Assembly (NCBI GenBank): GCA_963767685.1
Contig: CAVYEZ010000001.1
Span: forward strand, 744,001 to 808,000
From: Trebonia sp963767685
GTDB lineage: Bacteria > Actinomycetota > Actinomycetes > Streptosporangiales > Streptosporangiaceae
DNA: 64,000 nucleotides
Direction of reading: 5' to 3'
Shown here in pieces: positions 34,160-42,301 of this stretch. The position numbers and the translations under genes are program-made. The notes beneath the pieces were generated by a model. The model did not search any database. It saw nothing but the letters and a program-made list of their open reading frames with translations, and was not told the origin of the DNA. Within the stretch, counting starts at the first letter, position 1; every line of letters starts with the position of its first letter.

Positions 34160-36015
34160 CCGCGGTCACCGACCCCGAAGCCGCCGCCCCGCCCGGCGAT
34201 CCCGAGCCGTCCGGCGGAAAGCGCCCGTCACCGCGCCGGCTCGCGCGGCTGGCCACCATCCTGTTCTTCGACGGCTTCCGCGCCGCCCCGGGCTGGATGG
34301 CCATGGTCACCGCGATGCTCGTGCTCGGCTCCATCGCCGCCACCTGCTACCCGCTCGGCTACAAGCTGCTGGCGGACGGCGCGCTCGCCGGCAACAGCGG
34401 CGAGCTGGTCGAGGGCGTCGCGGTCGTCGCGATCCTGCTCGGCCTGGCCTGGGTGCTGGTCGGCATCGGCACCACCGAGGCGATGGCGCTGTCCGACCGG
34501 ATCGCCGTCTACCGCACCCGGCGGATGATCGAGCTGATCAGCGGCGTGCCGACGCTTGAGCACCTGGAGCGGTCCGACTACCTCGCCCAGGTTGAGCTGC
34601 TCAACTCGGGTCGCCGCCAGCTCGCGTCCGCGCCCCGGCAGATCCTCAGCAACGTCTCGATGGCCGCGCGCATCATCGTCCTGCTCATCCTGCTCGGCTC
34701 GGTCTCCCCGTGGCTGCTGCTGCTCCCGGTGACGGCGGTGCCGCCGCTGGTCGCGGACCGGGTGGCGAAGAAGATCACGAAGAAGTCCGAGGACGAAATG
34801 GCCGCCGACCGCCGCCTGGCCGGCCTGGTCTTCGATATCTCGGCGGCGCCGTTGGCCGCGGGCGAGCTGCGCTCCTACGGCCTCGCGCCCCGCCTGAAGG
34901 CCCTGCACGCGTCCCTCACCGGCACGCTCAGCCGGCGGGCCGCCCGCGAGGCCCGCCGGGTGCTCGCCGTCCAGTCGGTCGGCTGGCTGCTGTACGCGGC
35001 GGGCCTGATGGGCGCGATCGCGTTCGTCGCCGTCCGCGCGTCCGACGGTTTCATTTCCCTGGGCACGGTGCTCATGTCGGTCTCGCTGATCCGCCGGTCC
35101 CGCGCCCAGCTGGCCTCGACCGCCTCGGCCTCGGCCGGCATGATCGCCACCCTGGCGACCGCCGACCGCCTGCTGTGGCTGGAAGACCACCACGCGGCCG
35201 CCGTCGCCGCCGCGGGCACCGAGCCGGCCCCGGCCCGCCTGACGTCGGGGATCGTGCTCCGCGACCTGTCGTTCACGTACCCGGGCACCGAACGGCCGGT
35301 GCTTTCCTCGCTTAGCCTCACGCTGCCCGCCGGGGCGACGGTGGCGGTCGTGGGGGAGAACGGCTCGGGCAAGACCACGCTGGTCAAGCTGCTGCTCGGG
35401 ATGTACCAGCCGACGTCGGGGACGATCGAGGTCGACGGCATGCCGCTGAGCTCGATCTCGCATGACAGCTGGCGGTCCCGGTGCACGGCCGCGTTTCAGG
35501 ACTTCGCCCGGTTCAGCCTGCCGGCGGTCGAGTCGGTGGGCGTGGCCGACCTGCCCGAGCTGTCGTCGGAGCCCCGCGCGCTCGCCGCGCTCGACCGGGC
35601 CGGGGCGGCCGGGCTCCCCGCGCAGCTGCCCGAGGGCCTGTCGACCTACGTCGGCGGCCCGTACACCGGCGGGCACAACCTGTCCGGCGGCCAGTGGCAG
35701 AAGCTGGCGCTCGGCCGCGCCATGCGCTCGCCAGACCCGCTCCTGGTGGTGCTCGACGAGCCGACCGCCTCCCTGGACGCGCACGCCGAGCAGGCGCTCT
35801 TCGACCGCTACACCGAGGCGGCATCCGGCTACGCCGCCACCGCGGGCACGATCACCCTGCTGGTCTCCCACCGCTTCGCCACGGTAAGGACGGCCGACCT
35901 GATCATCTACCTGGAGGAAGGCCACGTCACCGAGGCGGGCACCCACGACGAGCTCATCGCCCGCGGCGGCCGCTACGCCGAACTGTTCACCCTCCAGGCC
36001 AGCGCCTACCGCTAA
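34156..36015 (+). CDS. ABC exporter, fused membrane/ATPase subunit (second)
   Basis: 619 aa: a membrane domain preceded by a Pro/Ala-rich leader; Walker A GENGSGKTT (about 400), LSGGQWQKLALGRAM (about 508), LLVVLDEPTASLD (about 530), VSHRFATV (about 570). Both halves keep the catalytic Glu after Walker B, so both ATP sites may work. GTG start overlaps the stop of the first subunit. Confidence 0.87.
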   Translation: MTAVTDPEAAAPPGDPEPSGGKRPSPRRLARLATILFFDGFRAAPGWMAMVTAMLVLGSIAATCYPLGYKLLADGALAGNSGELVEGVAVVAILLGLAWVLVGIGTTEAMALSDRIAVYRTRRMIELISGVPTLEHLERSDYLAQVELLNSGRRQLASAPRQILSNVSMAARIIVLLILLGSVSPWLLLLPVTAVPPLVADRVAKKITKKSEDEMAADRRLAGLVFDISAAPLAAGELRSYGLAPRLKALHASLTGTLSRRAAREARRVLAVQSVGWLLYAAGLMGAIAFVAVRASDGFISLGTVLMSVSLIRRSRAQLASTASASAGMIATLATADRLLWLEDHHAAAVAAAGTEPAPARLTSGIVLRDLSFTYPGTERPVLSSLSLTLPAGATVAVVGENGSGKTTLVKLLLGMYQPTSGTIEVDGMPLSSISHDSWRSRCTAAFQDFARFSLPAVESVGVADLPELSSEPRALAALDRAGAAGLPAQLPEGLSTYVGGPYTGGHNLSGGQWQKLALGRAMRSPDPLLVVLDEPTASLDAHAEQALFDRYTEAASGYAATAGTITLLVSHRFATVRTADLIIYLEEGHVTEAGTHDELIARGGRYAELFTLQASAYR

Positions 36016-36077
36016 GTCCCCCGCCTTCCTTTCACCCCACTGGCCTTTCACCCCACTGGCCACAGCCAGAAAATTAC

Positions 36078-36119
36078 TGGGTGTCTTTAGGACCCAAATT
36101 TGGGTCCTAAAGACACCCA
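36078..36119. terminator. 42-bp perfect palindrome at a convergent gene junction
   Basis: TGGGTGTCTTTAGGACCCAAA at 36078-36098 (21 bases) is followed directly by its exact complement at 36099-36119. It lies between the exporter stop (36015) and the AzlD stop (36161) on the opposite strand, so it probably terminates transcription from both sides. Confidence 0.75.
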
Positions 36120-36160
36120 ATGACTGGAGCGAGCGGTTCGGGCAACGACAGGCGGCGCGA

Positions 36161-36472
36161 TCAGGACACTCCGGCCAGTCGCAGCAGCGCGGTGACGCCG
36201 GCGGCGGCGACCACCACGACCGGGAACGGCGCCCGGCGGGCGGCCAGCACCCCGGCGACCAGCACCCCGACCGGCAGCGCCCAGCCCGCGAACCGGTGGC
36301 CAGAGGTCAGCGCGGAGGTGGCCGCGAGCGCGATCAGCAGCACGGCGGCCGCGTCCGCGAACAGCCGCTCGGCCGCCGCCGGCACCGTCACCCGCCCGCG
36401 CAGCAGCGGCCCCGCCAGCCGGAACCCGTACGTCGCCGCGGCCAGTACCACGATGGCGGTGATCGGCATCAT
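36161..36472 (-). CDS. azlD: AzlD family branched-chain amino acid export subunit
   Basis: 103 aa, four hydrophobic segments starting MMPITAIVVLAAATYGFRLAGPLLRG, typical of AzlD. The ATG start overlaps the azlC stop, as usual. Together with AzlC it exports branched-chain amino acids or related compounds. Confidence 0.88.
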   Translation of the reverse strand: MMPITAIVVLAAATYGFRLAGPLLRGRVTVPAAAERLFADAAAVLLIALAATSALTSGHRFAGWALPVGVLVAGVLAARRAPFPVVVVAAAGVTALLRLAGVS

Positions 36473-37380
36473 CGCTTACCTCCAGCCGATAGCTCCCTTG
36501 GGTCAATAGCGGCCTCGTCGTGAGCGGGCCGCGCGTCAGCGGGCGGCGCGTCAGCGGGCGGCGCGTCAGCGGGCGGCGCGCTCGCAGGCTCCGCGCCGAC
36601 CGACCCTGCTCCAGCCGCACCACGCGCGCCGCCCCCCTGACCCCGCCCGCGCCGGCCACCCAGGCTTCGCCAGCCGGTCCAGCGCGTGCCGAGCCCGGCG
36701 AGCGCGGCGAGCAGCGGCAGCCCCGCGGGCAGCACCGGGGTGAGCGCCACCGCGATCACGGCCCCGGTCCCGGCCGCGAGCCGGGTCGGCCGTGAGGTCA
36801 GCGTCGGCAGCGCGAGCGCGAGCATGACCGCGGGAAACGTCGCGTCAAGCCCGAGCGCGTTCGTGTTCCGGACCGCGGATCCCAGGACAACGCCGAGCAG
36901 CACGGACACGTTCCAGAGCGCGAACAGCGCCACGCCGCACGCCCAGAACGCCGACCGCCGTCGCTCCGGGGAAGACTGCCGCAGGGCGAACGCCACCGAC
37001 TCGTCGGTGATCACGTGCGGGCCGAGCATCCGGACGAGCCAGCGCCTCCCGGCCGCGGCGAGACCGCTTCCGGTGCCCGCGGCGCCGGCCTGCCCGACCA
37101 CGTCGGCGACCGCGAACCCGTAGGCGAACAGCCTGGTGTTCAGCACCACGCCGGCGAGCACGGCCGCGACCGGGGAGCCGCCCGCGAGCACCACGCCGAC
37201 CGCCGCGATCTGCGCGCCCCCCGCGAACACGAGCACCGACAGCGCGACGGGCACCCACCAGGCGAGCCCGCCGCCCACGGCGGTGGCGCCGAACGACACC
37301 CCGACGATCCCGTCGGCCAGGCAGACCAGGCCAACGTCTCGCAGCAGCGCCGGTGAGGCCGTTCGCCATAGAAACCGCAT
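36469..37380 (-). CDS. azlC: AzlC family branched-chain amino acid permease
   Basis: 303 aa membrane protein with GVSFGATAVGGGL, FAGGAQIAAVGVVLAGGS and the LTSRPTR segment. Start taken as ATG 37380, immediately beside the divergent operator; a longer frame to 37719 runs through the neighbouring regulator. The C-terminus carries a cytoplasmic Pro/Ala/Asp tail with three exact 15-bp repeats (36531-36575) encoding DAPPA. The position of the -10 element next to ATG suggests a leaderless transcript. Confidence 0.85.
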   Translation of the reverse strand: MRFLWRTASPALLRDVGLVCLADGIVGVSFGATAVGGGLAWWVPVALSVLVFAGGAQIAAVGVVLAGGSPVAAVLAGVVLNTRLFAYGFAVADVVGQAGAAGTGSGLAAAGRRWLVRMLGPHVITDESVAFALRQSSPERRRSAFWACGVALFALWNVSVLLGVVLGSAVRNTNALGLDATFPAVMLALALPTLTSRPTRLAAGTGAVIAVALTPVLPAGLPLLAALAGLGTRWTGWRSLGGRRGRGQGGGARGAAGAGSVGAEPASAPPADAPPADAPPADARPAHDEAAIDPRELSAGGKR

Positions 37381-37396
37381 GTTCACTATAATGAAC
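37381..37396. promoter_or_regulatory. Divergent azlC/regulator promoter with inverted-repeat operator
   Basis: GTTCA-CTATAA-TGAAC forms a perfect 5-bp inverted repeat. On the plus strand it contains TATAAT (37387-37392), a consensus -10 for the regulator; on the minus strand TATAGT (37385-37390) serves azlC, whose ATG is only 5 bases further. One bound regulator would cover both -10 elements. Confidence 0.7.
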
Positions 37397-37447
37397 AAAA
37401 TGGCGCCGTTCGTCAAACCGAACAAGTCAGTCGATGGAGCGAACACT

Positions 37448-38014
37448 ATGTCAGAGGCAGGCACCCCGGCCGACATCGTCGCGGTCGTCTCGATGTCGCT
37501 GCGCCGCGAGCGGGCCCGCGCCGCCCTGTCCCTCACCGAGCTCGCCAAGCGGGCGGGCATCGCCAAGTCCACCCTGTCCCAGTTGGAAAGCGGGACCGGC
37601 AACCCGTCCCTGGAGACCCTGTGGGCGCTCGGCACCGCGCTCGGCGTGCCGCTTAGCCGCCTCATCGACCCGCCGCGGAGCGACATCCGGGTGATCCGCG
37701 CGGGGGAGGGCGTCGTCATGCACGCCGAGCGCGACCCCTACGAGGCGGCGATGCTCGCGTCCTGCCCGCCGGGCGCGCGGCGCGACATCTACCGGGTCGG
37801 CGCCGAGCCGGGCGCGGGCCACCTGGCCCGCCCGCACACCGCCGGCACGGTGGAGCACCTGATCCTCGGCACCGGCCGCGTGCTCGCGGGCCCGGAAGGC
37901 GAGACGGTCGAGCTCGGCCCCGGCGATTACCTCCGCTACCCGGGCGACATCCCGCACGTCTTCAACGCCCTCGAGCCGGACACGCTCGGCGTGATCATCA
38001 TGGAGCACGTATGA
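37448..38014 (+). CDS. XRE family regulator with cupin domain
   Basis: 188 aa: helix-turn-helix (about 15-65, LTELAKRAGIAKSTLSQLES) and a C-terminal cupin (about 115-188, GTVEHLILGTGRVLAGPEGE, GDYLRYPGDIPHVF). Such proteins control neighbouring transporters after sensing amino acids or other small molecules; azlCD is divergent from it. ATG 37448 has GGAG nine bases upstream; in-frame ATG 37400 sits where a leaderless transcript from the TATAAT would begin. Confidence 0.86.
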   Translation: MSEAGTPADIVAVVSMSLRRERARAALSLTELAKRAGIAKSTLSQLESGTGNPSLETLWALGTALGVPLSRLIDPPRSDIRVIRAGEGVVMHAERDPYEAAMLASCPPGARRDIYRVGAEPGAGHLARPHTAGTVEHLILGTGRVLAGPEGETVELGPGDYLRYPGDIPHVFNALEPDTLGVIIMEHV

Positions 38015-38089
38015 AGGCAAGATCCAAGGTCACGAGCATCCTCAGGCGACTGCCACTTACCCGGCCTCGCATCATGACTCCCAGGGGCG

Positions 38090-39319
38090 TCAGACCGAGC
38101 CCGCCTCCCTGAGCTCGTCGATCTGATCGGGCCGGTAGCCGAGCGAGGCGAGGATCTCGTCGGTGTGCTCGCCGAGCAGCGGCGGCGGCGCGACGTCCAC
38201 GGGCGAGTCCGACAGCCGCAGCGGGCAGCCGACCGTCTTGAACGGCCCGCGTTCGGGATGGCTCACCGTGACGACGGTGCCGAGCTCCGCGAGCGTCTCG
38301 TCCTCGATGAGCTCCTTAGTCGACAGGATCGGCCCGCAGGGGATGTCACGGGCGTTGAGCAGGTCGAGGACCTCCCACTTGCTCAGCCCCGAGGCCCACC
38401 CCTCGATCAGCCCGAACATCTTGTCCAGCTTGGACAGGCGCGCCTCGGGGGTCGCCCACGCGGGGTCGTCACCGAGATCCGGTCGGCCGATGAGCTCGGT
38501 GATCCGCTTCCAGCCGACCGGCTGGACGATGATGTAGATGTAGTCGTTGGGGCCGCCGGGCGCGCACCTGACCGCCCAGCCGGGGTGCCCGCCGCCCGAC
38601 GCGTTGCCTGAGCGGGGCACCGCGTCGCCGAACGTCGCGTTGGGGTACTCGCTCAGCGGCCCGGACGCCAGGCGCTGCTGGTCGCGGAGCTTGACCCGGC
38701 ACAGGTTCAGCACGGCGTCCTGCATGGCCACCTCGACGCGCTGGCCGCTGCCGGTCACTGTGCGCTGGTAGAGGGCCGCGAGGATGCCCGCCACCAGGTG
38801 GATGCCGGTGCCCGAGTCGCCGATCTGGGCGCCGGTCGCGGTGGGCGGCCCGTCCTCGAACCCCGTGGTGCTCATCGCGCCGCCCATGGCCTGGGCGACG
38901 ACCTCGTAGGCCTTGAAGTTCGCGTACCGGCCGGGGCCGAAGCCCTTGATGGAGGCGTAGATCAGCCGCTCGTTCAGGTCGTGCAGCACCGCCCAGGGGT
39001 AGCCGAGCCGCTCAAGGACGCCGGGGCCGAAGTTCTCCACCAGGACGTCCGCGTCCCCGACGAGGCGGTCGAAGACCTCCTTGCCGCCCGGCGACTTCAG
39101 GTTCAGCGTCAGGCTCCGCTTGTTGCAGTTCAGCATGGTGAAGTAGAGGCTGTCCACGTCGGGCAGGTCGCGGAGCTGCCCCCGGGTGACGTCGCCGCGG
39201 CCGGGCACCTCGACCTTGATCACGTCCGCGCCGAGCCAGGCGAGGATCTGCGTGGACGAGGGACCGGACTGGACGTGCGTCATGTCGACGACGCGCACTC
39301 CGGTTAGCGCCTTGGTCAT
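38090..39319 (-). CDS. CaiB/BaiF family (class III) CoA transferase
   Basis: 409 aa; moves CoA between carboxylic acids. Features: VRVVDMTHVQSGPSSTQILAWLGADVIKVE, LTLNLKSPGGKEVF, DVLVENFGPGVLERLG and catalytic Asp 168 in QIGDSGTG. Ribosome site GGAGGAG six bases before ATG. Next to a ketopantoate-reductase-like gene in the same direction, suggesting a small acid-catabolic unit. The substrate is unknown. Confidence 0.9.
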   Translation of the reverse strand: MTKALTGVRVVDMTHVQSGPSSTQILAWLGADVIKVEVPGRGDVTRGQLRDLPDVDSLYFTMLNCNKRSLTLNLKSPGGKEVFDRLVGDADVLVENFGPGVLERLGYPWAVLHDLNERLIYASIKGFGPGRYANFKAYEVVAQAMGGAMSTTGFEDGPPTATGAQIGDSGTGIHLVAGILAALYQRTVTGSGQRVEVAMQDAVLNLCRVKLRDQQRLASGPLSEYPNATFGDAVPRSGNASGGGHPGWAVRCAPGGPNDYIYIIVQPVGWKRITELIGRPDLGDDPAWATPEARLSKLDKMFGLIEGWASGLSKWEVLDLLNARDIPCGPILSTKELIEDETLAELGTVVTVSHPERGPFKTVGCPLRLSDSPVDVAPPPLLGEHTDEILASLGYRPDQIDELREAGSV

Positions 39320-39340
39320 CTGCTCCTCCGGTTTCGCTGC

Positions 39341-39365
39341 CGTGGTTGGCGGCCCGTGGTTGGCG
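39341..39365. repeat. Two copies of a 14-bp repeat shared with the acyl-CoA synthetase gene
   Basis: GGTTGGCGGCCCGT at 39344-39357 is followed by a second partial copy. The 22 bases at 39344-39365 are identical to 57671-57692 in the frameshifted acyl-CoA synthetase. The copy here lies in the gap between two minus-strand genes. Confidence 0.75.
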
Positions 39366-39376
39366 ACTGGTCGCGC

Positions 39377-40357
39377 TCACCGGGCCGGTGACTGGAGGAC
39401 CTGCGCCAGCAGGTCCGTGGCCGCGTGCACGGTGCGCAGCGTCGGGGCGGGCGCGCCGGTCATATCGGCGAGTTCCACAACGGCGGTGACCAGCGCGTCG
39501 AGTTCGAGCCGCTTGCCGGCCTCCAGGTCCTGAAGCATGGAGGTCTTGTGGTGACCGACCCGGCCCGCCCCGCGCAGTCGCCGCTCCACGGTCATGTCCG
39601 GCTTGCTGCCGACCCTGGCGGCGATGTCGAGGATCTCCTCCATCATCTGCGCCACGACCTGCCTGGTGCCCGCGTGCTCGTAAATCTCCGCCATCGTGGC
39701 CCTGGTCAGCGCGCTGACCGGGTTGAACGCCGCGTTGCCCATCAGCTTGATCCAGATGTCGTCGCGCAGCTCGGCCTCGACCGGGGCCTTCAGCCCCCCG
39801 GCGACCATGGCCTCGCTGAGCGCCGTGCAGCGCGCGGAGACCTCGCCGGACGGCTCGCCGATGGAGAACCGGGTTCCCTCCACGTGCCGGATAACGCCGG
39901 GTGACTCGATCTCCGTGGCCGCGTAGACCACGCACCCGATGGCCCGCTCCGGCGGGAGGGCCGCGCTGGTAGCGCCGCCAGGATCAACCGCCTCGATGCG
40001 ACGGCCCTGGTACGGGCCCGGCAGCTTGTGGAAGTACCACCACGGGATGCCGTTCTGCGCCGCGATCACCGCTGTGCGCGCGCCGAGCAGCGGCTCGACG
40101 AGCGGGCCGCAGTCCGGGTACGAGTACGCCTTGAGGCCGAGGAAGACGTAGTCGACCGGGCCGATCTCACGCGGGTCAGCGGTCACGTGCGGGCGCGCGG
40201 TGAAGTCGCCGCGCGGGCTGAGCACCCGTACGCCGTTTTCCCGCAGCGCTTCCAGGTGCGCGCCCCTGGCGATCAGGTGCACGTCGGCGCCGCCGCGGTC
40301 CAGCGCCGCGCCCCAGTAGGCCCCGATAGCCCCCGCGCCGACGACGGCGATCCTCAC
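39377..40357 (-). CDS. Ketopantoate reductase-like 2-dehydropantoate 2-reductase family protein
   Basis: 326 aa; NADP-dependent reductase fold. N-terminal VRIAVVGAGAIGAYWG is the dinucleotide site; LKAYSYPDCG supplies the conserved Lys, and ELRDDIWIKLMGNAAFNPVSAL is the C-terminal signature. Start taken as GTG 40357, which has GGGAGG upstream; the longer frame to 40471 overlaps the operator. Because it sits beside a CoA transferase and a GntR regulator, it more likely acts in acid catabolism than in pantothenate synthesis. Confidence 0.85.
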   Translation of the reverse strand: MRIAVVGAGAIGAYWGAALDRGGADVHLIARGAHLEALRENGVRVLSPRGDFTARPHVTADPREIGPVDYVFLGLKAYSYPDCGPLVEPLLGARTAVIAAQNGIPWWYFHKLPGPYQGRRIEAVDPGGATSAALPPERAIGCVVYAATEIESPGVIRHVEGTRFSIGEPSGEVSARCTALSEAMVAGGLKAPVEAELRDDIWIKLMGNAAFNPVSALTRATMAEIYEHAGTRQVVAQMMEEILDIAARVGSKPDMTVERRLRGAGRVGHHKTSMLQDLEAGKRLELDALVTAVVELADMTGAPAPTLRTVHAATDLLAQVLQSPAR

Positions 40358-40385
40358 GCGACCACCTCCCAGGTGGATTGAAGAC

Positions 40386-40449
40386 TGTATGCATAAGGTA
40401 TGACCGCGGCCGCGGTGCGGCAATAGCCGCGGACGGTACATTGCATACA
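40386..40449. promoter_or_regulatory. Pair of inverted TGTATGCA boxes between divergent genes
   Basis: TGTATGCA at 40386-40393 and its complement TGCATACA at 40442-40449 lie 56 bases apart, within the divergent promoter region of the reductase and GntR genes. FCD-type GntR proteins often bind such AT-rich palindromic boxes. Confidence 0.6.
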
Positions 40450-40510
40450 AGATGCGGTATCGTGCGGGCACGGGGAGCGTCCATTCAGGCCCAGGACCGC
40501 CGAGGAAGTG

Positions 40511-41197
40511 ATGAGCATGAGCACGCCCGAGTCACTCGCCGCCGGCTCGCGCCGGGTGGCGCGCCCGGCGCCGTTGCGGCAGGCCGTCTACGACACGCTG
40601 GCCGAGATGATCGCGAGCGGCACGCTCAGGCCCGGGCAGCACCTGGTGGAATCCGAGCTGGCCGAGCAACTCGGCGTCAGCCGCCAGCCCATCCGCGAGG
40701 CACTGCAACGGCTCGCGGTCGACGGCTGGGTCGAGCTGCGTCCCGCCTACGGCGCCTACGTGCACGTTCCCACCACGGAAGAGGTCGCGCAGCTGCTCAG
40801 CGTCCGCTCCGTGCTTGAGGCCTACTCGGCGCGCGAGGCCGCGCAGCACGTCACCGAGGAGCACGCGGCCCGGCTGCACGAGCTTTACGACGCGGGCATG
40901 AACGCCCTCGCCGCCGGCGACCCGGGCGGGCTCGTCGCGGCCAACGCGGAACTGCACGCGCACATCGTGCGGATGTCCGGCAACCGGGTGCTCGCCGAGC
41001 TCATCGCGCAGGTAGAGCGGCGCGTCCGCTGGTACTACACCCCGATCGCCCGGCCGCGCGGCAAGGACGCCTGGCACGAGCACGACGGCCTGATCAGGGC
41101 CATCGCGGCCGGCGACGCCGACCTGGCCGAGCGGCTGATGCGTGCCCACACGGAGCGGACCGCGGAGTTCTACCGCAAGGAGTTCGTCCCCGGGTGA
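40511..41197 (+). CDS. GntR family regulator, FCD subfamily
   Basis: 228 aa: winged helix (about 20-85, GQHLVESELAEQLGVSRQPIREALQRLAVDGW) and an all-alpha FCD effector domain with metal-binding His residues (ELHAHIVRMSGNRV, HEHDGLIRAIAAGD). Effectors of this group are usually carboxylic acids. It is divergent from the reductase/CoA-transferase genes and probably represses them. ATG 40511 has GAGGA upstream; ATG 40517 is possible. Confidence 0.88.
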   Translation: MSMSTPESLAAGSRRVARPAPLRQAVYDTLAEMIASGTLRPGQHLVESELAEQLGVSRQPIREALQRLAVDGWVELRPAYGAYVHVPTTEEVAQLLSVRSVLEAYSAREAAQHVTEEHAARLHELYDAGMNALAAGDPGGLVAANAELHAHIVRMSGNRVLAELIAQVERRVRWYYTPIARPRGKDAWHEHDGLIRAIAAGDADLAERLMRAHTERTAEFYRKEFVPG

Positions 41198-41245
41198 CGG
41201 GTGACGGGCCGCGGAGCGACGCGGCCCCGGCCGCCCTCGGCGTCG

Positions 41246-42202
41246 TCAGCTAACCGGTGCCGCCGCGACGGCCCGCAAGGTCTCCTCCTCGACCAGGTCG
41301 GCGTTGATCACCGCCCCGGCGAGCGCCCCCGCCGCGGCCGCCGCGCCTACCTGCGCGCCGAGGTCGGTGACGTTCCCGGCGGCCCAGACGCCCGGCACCT
41401 CGGTCCGGCCGGCCGGGTCGGCGGGAACGTGCGCGCCCATCCCGCTGGGATGCTCGCTGGCCTTGAGCCCGAGGTCGGCGAGGAACCCGGCCCGGGCCGT
41501 CATCCGGGCCGCGACGGCGAGGGCCCGCCGGGCGACGACGGTGCCGTCGGCCAGCCGGACCCCGGCCACGCGGTCGTCGGCGATCACCACGGCGCTCACC
41601 TCGCCCTCGACGACGCGGATGCCGCGCGCGGCCAGCCGCGAAGCCGCCGCGCCGTCCAGCGCCGTTCCCCGCCTGAAGTAGACGACGTCGTCGCTGAGCT
41701 GGCGGAACAGCAGGGCCTGGTGCAGCGACGTCGGCCCGCTCGCCAGCACGCCGATGGGCTGGTCCCGGACCTCCCAGCCGTGGCAGTACGGGCAGTGCAC
41801 CACGTCCCGCCCCCACCGCTCGCCCAGCCCGGGGATGTCGGGCAGGTTGTCGACCAGCCCGGTGGTCACGAGCAGCCGCCGGGCCAGGACCACGCGTCCG
41901 TCCCCGAGGGTGACCGTGAAGCCGGCGGCAAGGTTCCCGCCCACGGCCGTGACCTCGCCGGTCACGACCTCGCCGCCGTACCCGCGCACCTCGTCCCGTC
42001 CGCGGGCGAGCAGCTGCGCCGGCGGCACCCCGTCGTGCCCGAGCAGCCCGTGTACCGCGGCCGCCGGCCGGTTGCGCGGCTGCCCCGAGTCAACGACGAG
42101 CACCGACCGGCGCGACCGCGCCAGCTGCAGCGCGCCGTTGAGCCCGGCGGCGCCGCCCCCGATCACCACCACGTCGTAAGCGTCCCTGACCTGACCGCTC
42201 AT
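41246..42202 (-). CDS. Thioredoxin reductase-like FAD-dependent disulfide oxidoreductase
   Basis: 318 aa flavoprotein. FAD site VVVIGGGAAGLNGALQLARS, redox pair CPYC (Cys 137 and 140), NADP-binding region and the C-terminal GVWAAGNVTDLGAQVGAAAAAGALAG. This is the TrxR-like group without thioredoxin partner in the neighbourhood. Strong GGAGG precedes ATG. Divergent from an XRE-cupin regulator. Confidence 0.88.
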   Translation of the reverse strand: MSGQVRDAYDVVVIGGGAAGLNGALQLARSRRSVLVVDSGQPRNRPAAAVHGLLGHDGVPPAQLLARGRDEVRGYGGEVVTGEVTAVGGNLAAGFTVTLGDGRVVLARRLLVTTGLVDNLPDIPGLGERWGRDVVHCPYCHGWEVRDQPIGVLASGPTSLHQALLFRQLSDDVVYFRRGTALDGAAASRLAARGIRVVEGEVSAVVIADDRVAGVRLADGTVVARRALAVAARMTARAGFLADLGLKASEHPSGMGAHVPADPAGRTEVPGVWAAGNVTDLGAQVGAAAAAGALAGAVINADLVEEETLRAVAAAPVS

Positions 42203-42270
42203 CGCCGACCTCCTCGCCAGCTGGAAGTTCTTCCCGCGTTACCGAAGCTAGGAGCGCGCCCGGCGCAATG

Positions 42271-42301
42271 GCAAACGAGTTTGCTAATATGGCAAACTAT
42301 G
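42271..42301 (+). promoter_or_regulatory. Operator and leaderless promoter of the XRE-cupin gene
   Basis: GCAAAC-GA-GTTTGC (42271-42284) is a perfect 6-bp palindrome directly before a -10-like TAATAT (42285-42290). A third half site GGCAAAC (42291-42297) runs to the ATG at 42299, so the transcript would start at or next to the start codon with no ribosome site. Confidence 0.7.
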
